A stretch of 8,048 bases of DNA from Nocardioidaceae bacterium (GTDB lineage: Bacteria > Actinomycetota > Actinomycetes > Propionibacteriales > Nocardioidaceae), in contig JAGQUE010000076.1 of NCBI GenBank assembly GCA_020438665.1, forward strand, positions 1-8,048, written 5' to 3'. The notes under the pieces were generated by a model. The model saw nothing but the letters and a program-made list of their open reading frames with translations, searched no databases and was not told the origin of the DNA. The position numbers and the translations under genes were made by a program. Within the stretch, counting starts at the first letter, position 1, and the number at the start of each line of letters is the position of its first letter. This document shows positions 5,716 through 8,048 of this stretch, in pieces.

Positions 5716-6559
5716 GGGGCACACCCTCCGGAGGCTCGCCGACGAGATCTCGGGCGTGTTCGCTGGTGCACCGGTACGGGTCAGCTCACCGCAGGGACGC
5801 TTCGCCACTGAGGCCGCCCTGCTGGACGGCGCCACCCTGGACGGCGCCGACTCCGCCGGCAAGCACCTGTTCCTTGAGTTCGAGGGCGACCGGATCGTCC
5901 ACATCCACCTCGGCCTGATCGGCGGTTTCGCCGTCCACCCGGCCGTCGCCGAGGTGCCGCCCCCGGTCGGGGCCGTCCGGCTCCGGCTGATCGGCCACCG
6001 ACCGGGCCGCGACCCGGCGTACGCCGACCTGCGCGGGGCGACCCAGTGCGAACTCATGGGGCCGGAGACGCGCGATGCCGTGGTCGCCAAGCTCGGGCCC
6101 GACCCACTGCGCCCTGACGCCGACCCCGACCGCGCGTGGGTCAAGATCGCGCGAGCCGACCGGTCGATCGGTGAGCTGCTGATGGATCAGGCAGTCCTCG
6201 CCGGCGTCGGCAACGTCTATCGGGCCGAGGTGCTGTTCCGCCATCGGATGCATCCGCTGCGCCCCGGTCGGACGCTGCGGCGCACGCAGTTCCTCGCGAT
6301 CTGGGCCGACCTGGTCGAGCTGATGGCCGACGGGGTCCGGGTCGGGCGCATCGACACGGTGCGGCCCGAGCACACCCCCGAGGCGATGGGCCGCCCGCCC
6401 CGGGTCGACGACCACGGCGGCGAGGTCTATGTCTATCGACGGGCTGGACAGCCGTGCCTGGTGTGCGGGAGCCTCGTCCGCACCGACGTGCTCGCCGGGC
6501 GGAACTCCTTCTGGTGTCCCCAATGTCAACGTGTCTTCCGCTCCAGGGCCCTACAGTGA
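5708..6559 (+). CDS. nei2: Fpg/Nei-family DNA glycosylase/AP lyase, Nei2 type
   Basis: A base-excision repair enzyme that removes oxidised bases (for Nei types mainly pyrimidines) and then cuts the abasic strand. The 283-residue protein begins MPEGHTLRRLAD: after Met removal Pro2 would be the Schiff-base nucleophile and Glu3 the catalytic acid. Lys52 in AGKHLFL is the conserved active-site lysine of the beta-sandwich domain. The helix-two-turn-helix DNA-binding motif is QAVLAGVGNVYRAEVLF (161-177). A C-terminal zinc finger has Cys250, Cys253, Cys270 and Cys273 (C-x2-C-x16-C-x2-C), with GR-x4-WCPQCQ. ATG 5708 was chosen over an in-frame ATG at 5654 because the enzyme needs Pro directly after Met. 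The start lies inside the end of rpiB (8-base overlap). All catalytic features are present, so it should be active. Confidence 0.94.
   Translation: MPEGHTLRRLADEISGVFAGAPVRVSSPQGRFATEAALLDGATLDGADSAGKHLFLEFEGDRIVHIHLGLIGGFAVHPAVAEVPPPVGAVRLRLIGHRPGRDPAYADLRGATQCELMGPETRDAVVAKLGPDPLRPDADPDRAWVKIARADRSIGELLMDQAVLAGVGNVYRAEVLFRHRMHPLRPGRTLRRTQFLAIWADLVELMADGVRVGRIDTVRPEHTPEAMGRPPRVDDHGGEVYVYRRAGQPCLVCGSLVRTDVLAGRNSFWCPQCQRVFRSRALQ
6552..6557 (+). promoter_or_regulatory. Possible -10 element (TACAGT) for the phosphatase gene
   Basis: TACAGT fits TAnnnT and overlaps the nei2 stop codon. A start about 7 bases later (about 6564) would give either a nearly leaderless mRNA for ATG 6566 or a leader of about 26 bases carrying the Shine-Dalgarno sequence for ATG 6590. 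No convincing -35 is visible, so read-through from rpiB-nei2 is an alternative. Confidence 0.35.
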
Positions 6560-6578
6560 GGACCGATGGACAAGGCCC

Positions 6579-6584
6579 GAGGAG
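6579..6584 (+). promoter_or_regulatory. Ribosome binding site GAGGAG for ATG 6590
   Basis: GAGGAG ends 5 bases before ATG 6590, a good spacing. It is the reason for preferring 6590 over ATG 6566, which has GAGGA only 3 bases before it. Confidence 0.6.
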
Positions 6585-6589
6585 CGACG

Positions 6590-7699
6590 ATGACCGCTGA
6601 GCGCGCGCAAGCGCCCACGGCCGCGCCGACACCGACGCTGTCTCGCCGCATCCGTGCCGCCGTGACGCGTTTCCGTCGCTCGGGCGACACCCGCATCCTC
6701 ACCGGCCTCGCGGCCGCCGCGCTGGTGACCGTGGCCGTGCTGGGCGTGTGGCCCGACTACGTCCCCATCACCGCGGTCGCGCTGCCACTGCTGCTGGCCC
6801 ACCTGGCGTTGGGGCCCAAGGAGCTGCCCTGGTTCGTGGTCGCCACGATGCTCGGGCTGGCCCTGGTCGCGCCGCGCCAGCCCCAGCTGTCGGTCCGGAC
6901 GATGCTCGAGATCATCACCGTCTTCGTGCTGGGCTTCATCATCCTGCTGGCGTCGTTCCGCCGCTCGCGCCTCGGCGTCGCCGGCGTACGAGGCGAGTCG
7001 ATGCTGGTCGACCTCCGCGACCGGATCAACCGACACGGCGGGCTCCCCGAGCTGCCTCACGACTGGCAGGCCGAGAGCGCCCTGCGCTCCGCCAGCGGCT
7101 CGCCGTTCGCCGGCGACTTCGTGGTGGCGTCGCGGCCCCACCACGGCGACCGTTTCGACGTCGTCCTGGTCGACGTCTCCGGCAAGGGTGATGAGGCCGG
7201 CACCCGTTCGCTGCTCCTGTCGGGTGCCTTCGGGGGCCTGCTCGGCGCGCTGCGGCCCGAGGACTTCCTGCCCGCCGCCAACGAGTTCCTCATCCAGCAG
7301 GAGTGGGAGGAGGGATTCGCGACCGCCGTCCACCTCTCCCTCAACCTCAAGACCGGCGAGGCGAGGGTGTGGACCGCCGGCCACCCGCCCGCCGTCCAGC
7401 TGGCCGCCGGGACCGGGCGCTGGTCGGTCCACGACACCGAGGGCCCGATCCTGGGGGTCATCCCCAACGCCGAGTTCACGGGCACGCGCAGCATCATGCG
7501 GTCCGGTGACGTGATCCTGCTCTATACCGACGGCATGGTCGAGACCCCCACCCGCGACATCAGCCTCGGCATCGACCGCCTCGTCGGCCAGGCGGAGCGT
7601 GACCTGCGCACCAACTTCGAGCGCGGCGCCGACCGTCTCGTCGACTCCGTCGGCTCCCGCTACGACGACCGCGCGCTGATCCTCATCCACCGCCGCTGA
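6590..7699 (+). CDS. Membrane-anchored PP2C-type (SpoIIE/RsbU-like) serine phosphatase
   Basis: A 369-residue protein predicted to dephosphorylate a phosphoserine/threonine protein, classically an anti-anti-sigma (STAS) factor in partner-switching control of a sigma factor. Residues 1-34 are cytoplasmic and Arg-rich. Four hydrophobic segments follow at about 36-54, 57-75, 81-95 and 105-123. A short linker leads to the SpoIIE domain (about 160-369). The metal-binding acids are present: Asp176 in AGDF, Asp195 in VLVDVSGKG, Asp314 in LLYTDGMVE and Asp359/Asp360 in YDDRALILI. LKTGEARVWTAGHPPAVQL (253-271) is the usual middle motif. There is no PAS, GAF, HAMP or response-regulator domain, so any sensing must come through the membrane part. 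ATG 6566 would add 8 residues. No kinase, STAS or sigma gene is in the window, so the partner is unknown. It starts 30 bases after nei2. Confidence 0.9.
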   Translation: MTAERAQAPTAAPTPTLSRRIRAAVTRFRRSGDTRILTGLAAAALVTVAVLGVWPDYVPITAVALPLLLAHLALGPKELPWFVVATMLGLALVAPRQPQLSVRTMLEIITVFVLGFIILLASFRRSRLGVAGVRGESMLVDLRDRINRHGGLPELPHDWQAESALRSASGSPFAGDFVVASRPHHGDRFDVVLVDVSGKGDEAGTRSLLLSGAFGGLLGALRPEDFLPAANEFLIQQEWEEGFATAVHLSLNLKTGEARVWTAGHPPAVQLAAGTGRWSVHDTEGPILGVIPNAEFTGTRSIMRSGDVILLYTDGMVETPTRDISLGIDRLVGQAERDLRTNFERGADRLVDSVGSRYDDRALILIHRR

Positions 7700-7716
7700 C
7701 CGTCGTACGGCCCGCT

Positions 7717-7751
7717 TGGTGGCGCCCGCCGTGGTGGCGCCCGCCGTGGTG
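7717..7751. repeat. 15-bp tandem repeat, two full copies plus a partial third
   Basis: The unit TGGTGGCGCCCGCCG occurs at 7717-7731 and again exactly at 7732-7746, followed by TGGTG at 7747-7751. Each unit contains the palindrome GGCGCC. It begins 17 bases after the phosphatase stop codon and runs straight up to the inverted-repeat element at 7753. Confidence 0.85.
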
Positions 7752-7752
7752 T

Positions 7753-7842
7753 CGGTTCACCAAGGTAGGAAGGTCAACCCTCACCTACCTCGGTGAATTC
7801 CGCGCGGTAAGTGCGGGTTCGCCTACCTACCTTGGTGAACCG
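7753..7842. repeat. 90-bp inverted-repeat element with three copies of a 14-base motif
   Basis: Arms 7753-7782 and 7813-7842 are inverted copies matching at 26 of 30 positions; the outer 17 bp match perfectly. The 30-base spacer carries another copy of the core. The core TTCACCAAGGTAGG is at 7756-7769 (plus strand) and at 7826-7839 (minus strand). A one-mismatch copy, TTCACCGAGGTAGG, is on the minus strand at 7784-7797. The arms could form a long hairpin, or the first and second copies a shorter one, so it may end the phosphatase transcript. It could instead be a dispersed repeat or a multi-site operator. No coding sequence is convincing here. Confidence 0.75.
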
Positions 7843-7843
7843 G

Positions 7844-7875
7844 CAGCACGACAGCAGCCCAGCACGACAGCAGCC
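7844..7875. repeat. 16-bp perfect tandem duplication
   Basis: CAGCACGACAGCAGCC is present at 7844-7859 and again without change at 7860-7875. It starts one base after the right arm of the inverted-repeat element. Two units only; recent replication slippage is the simplest explanation. Confidence 0.85.
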
Positions 7876-7902
7876 GAGTACGCCGGGGGGCGCGCGGCTC
7901 GG

Positions 7903-7933
7903 TTGGGGGCTCGGGCGCCCCATGTGGCACGAT
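7903..7933 (+). promoter_or_regulatory. Probable promoter of tRNA-Gly
   Basis: TTGGGG (7903-7908) and CACGAT (7928-7933) are separated by 19 bases. The -10 is preceded by TGG (7925-7927), giving an extended -10 form. Transcription would start near 7940, about 40 bases before the mature tRNA. Position in front of the tRNA is the main support; the -35 is poor and the spacer slightly long. Confidence 0.5.
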
Positions 7934-7940
7934 GACAGCC

Positions 7941-7978
7941 GCGGATTTTCCGTGCGCTCACGCACGCCCAGGATCCGC
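7941..7978 (+). other. Structured tRNA-Gly leader with two nested stems
   Basis: GCGGAT (7941-7946) can pair with ATCCGC (7973-7978), enclosing a second perfect hairpin CGTGCG-CTCA-CGCACG (7951-7966). The outer stem has the same sequence as the first six base pairs of the tRNA acceptor stem (GCGGAT at 7981-7986). This leader would be removed by RNase P. It may keep the leader folded away from the tRNA. The function is inferred. Confidence 0.5.
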
Positions 7979-7980
7979 AC

Positions 7981-8048
7981 GCGGATGTAGCTCAATGGTA
8001 GAGCCCCAGTCTTCCAAACTGGCTACGCGGGTTCGATTCCCGTCATCC
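7981..8048 (+). tRNA. tRNA-Gly (anticodon TCC), 3' end cut by window
   Basis: The cloverleaf can be read almost completely. The acceptor 5' strand is GCGGATG (7981-7987), the D-stem GCTC/GAGC, the anticodon stem CCAGT/ACTGG with loop CTTCCAA (8011-8017), and the T-stem GCGGG/CCCGT around TTCGATT. CATCC at 8044-8048 begins the 3' acceptor strand. The anticodon TCC (8013-8015) reads GGA, with wobble to GGG, as glycine. The last two acceptor bases, the discriminator and any encoded CCA lie beyond the window. In M. tuberculosis the rpiB-nei2 area lies near the trigger factor gene (from memory), so tig may follow outside the window. Confidence 0.96.

Noticed and set aside
5146..6144. A 332-codon open frame on the minus strand opposite rpiB and nei2
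   Set aside because: It spans the rpiB/nei2 boundary and both well-supported genes in antisense.
6551..7690. A 379-codon open frame on the minus strand opposite the phosphatase
   Set aside because: The plus-strand phosphatase has complete catalytic motifs. The antisense translation is low-complexity and has no family features.
7717..7875. A possible CRISPR array
   Set aside because: The 14-base cores are in mixed orientation and unevenly spaced, there are only three, and no cas genes are present.
7906..7921. A short hairpin GGGGC/GCCCC as terminator of the phosphatase gene
   Set aside because: It is only 5 bp with a 6-base loop and no T-run, lies over 200 bases after the stop, and overlaps the probable tRNA promoter.
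7774..7995. A 73-codon open frame on the minus strand in the final intergenic region
   Set aside because: It runs through the inverted repeat, both 16-bp tandem units, the tRNA promoter and the first bases of the tRNA. The repeats alone create its repeated FT-x-VG pattern.
7981..8048. tRNA-Gly as an integration site for a mobile element
   Set aside because: Attachment sites are usually at the tRNA 3' end, which is outside the window, and no integrase or phage gene is present.

Overview
This 8,048-base window is very GC-rich chromosomal DNA from an actinobacterium. Evidence for that is the strong G/C third-position bias, an FSSSR form of the methionyl-tRNA synthetase KMSKS loop, a glutamate-type RpiB, an Nei2-type MPEGHT glycosylase, an Eis-like acetyltransferase and several apparently leaderless genes. 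The order rpiB then nei2 also occurs in Mycobacterium tuberculosis (recalled from memory). I cannot assign genus or family with confidence; Propionibacteriales or Micrococcales would both fit.

Layout. (1) 2-1462, plus strand: the 3' part of metG, then after 6 bases a stand-alone glutamine-amidotransferase-like protein related to the C-terminal domain of CTP synthase. (2) 1467-2169, minus strand: an overlapping pair, a DUF2568/YrdB-like membrane protein followed by an alkyltransferase-like (ATL) DNA-repair protein without the reactive cysteine. (3) 2214-3131, plus strand: a hormone-sensitive-lipase-type esterase, divergent from the pair across only 44 bases. It ends in a perfect 17-bp hairpin shared with the convergent gene. 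(4) 3217-4503, minus strand: an Eis-family GNAT acetyltransferase. (5) 4626-5165, plus strand: a PfpI/DJ-1 family protein with a strong ribosome binding site. (6) 5209-6559, plus strand: rpiB and nei2, overlapping by 8 bases. (7) 6590-7699, plus strand: a membrane-anchored SpoIIE/RsbU-type PP2C phosphatase. (8) 7700-7980: a repeat-rich intergenic stretch, then the promoter and leader of tRNA-Gly(TCC), which is cut by the window end.

The genes are mainly housekeeping and stress functions: translation (metG, tRNA-Gly), pentose phosphate metabolism (rpiB), base repair and alkylation damage (nei2, ATL), protein or small-molecule stress (PfpI, Eis-like) and signalling (PP2C phosphatase). They do not form one obvious pathway. 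I see no insertion sequence, prophage, CRISPR array, toxin-antitoxin pair or defence island. I do not find a convincing new multi-gene system. The least explained parts are the repeat cluster at 7717-7875, the 17-bp hairpin at 3130-3185 and the altered active site of the amidotransferase-like protein.
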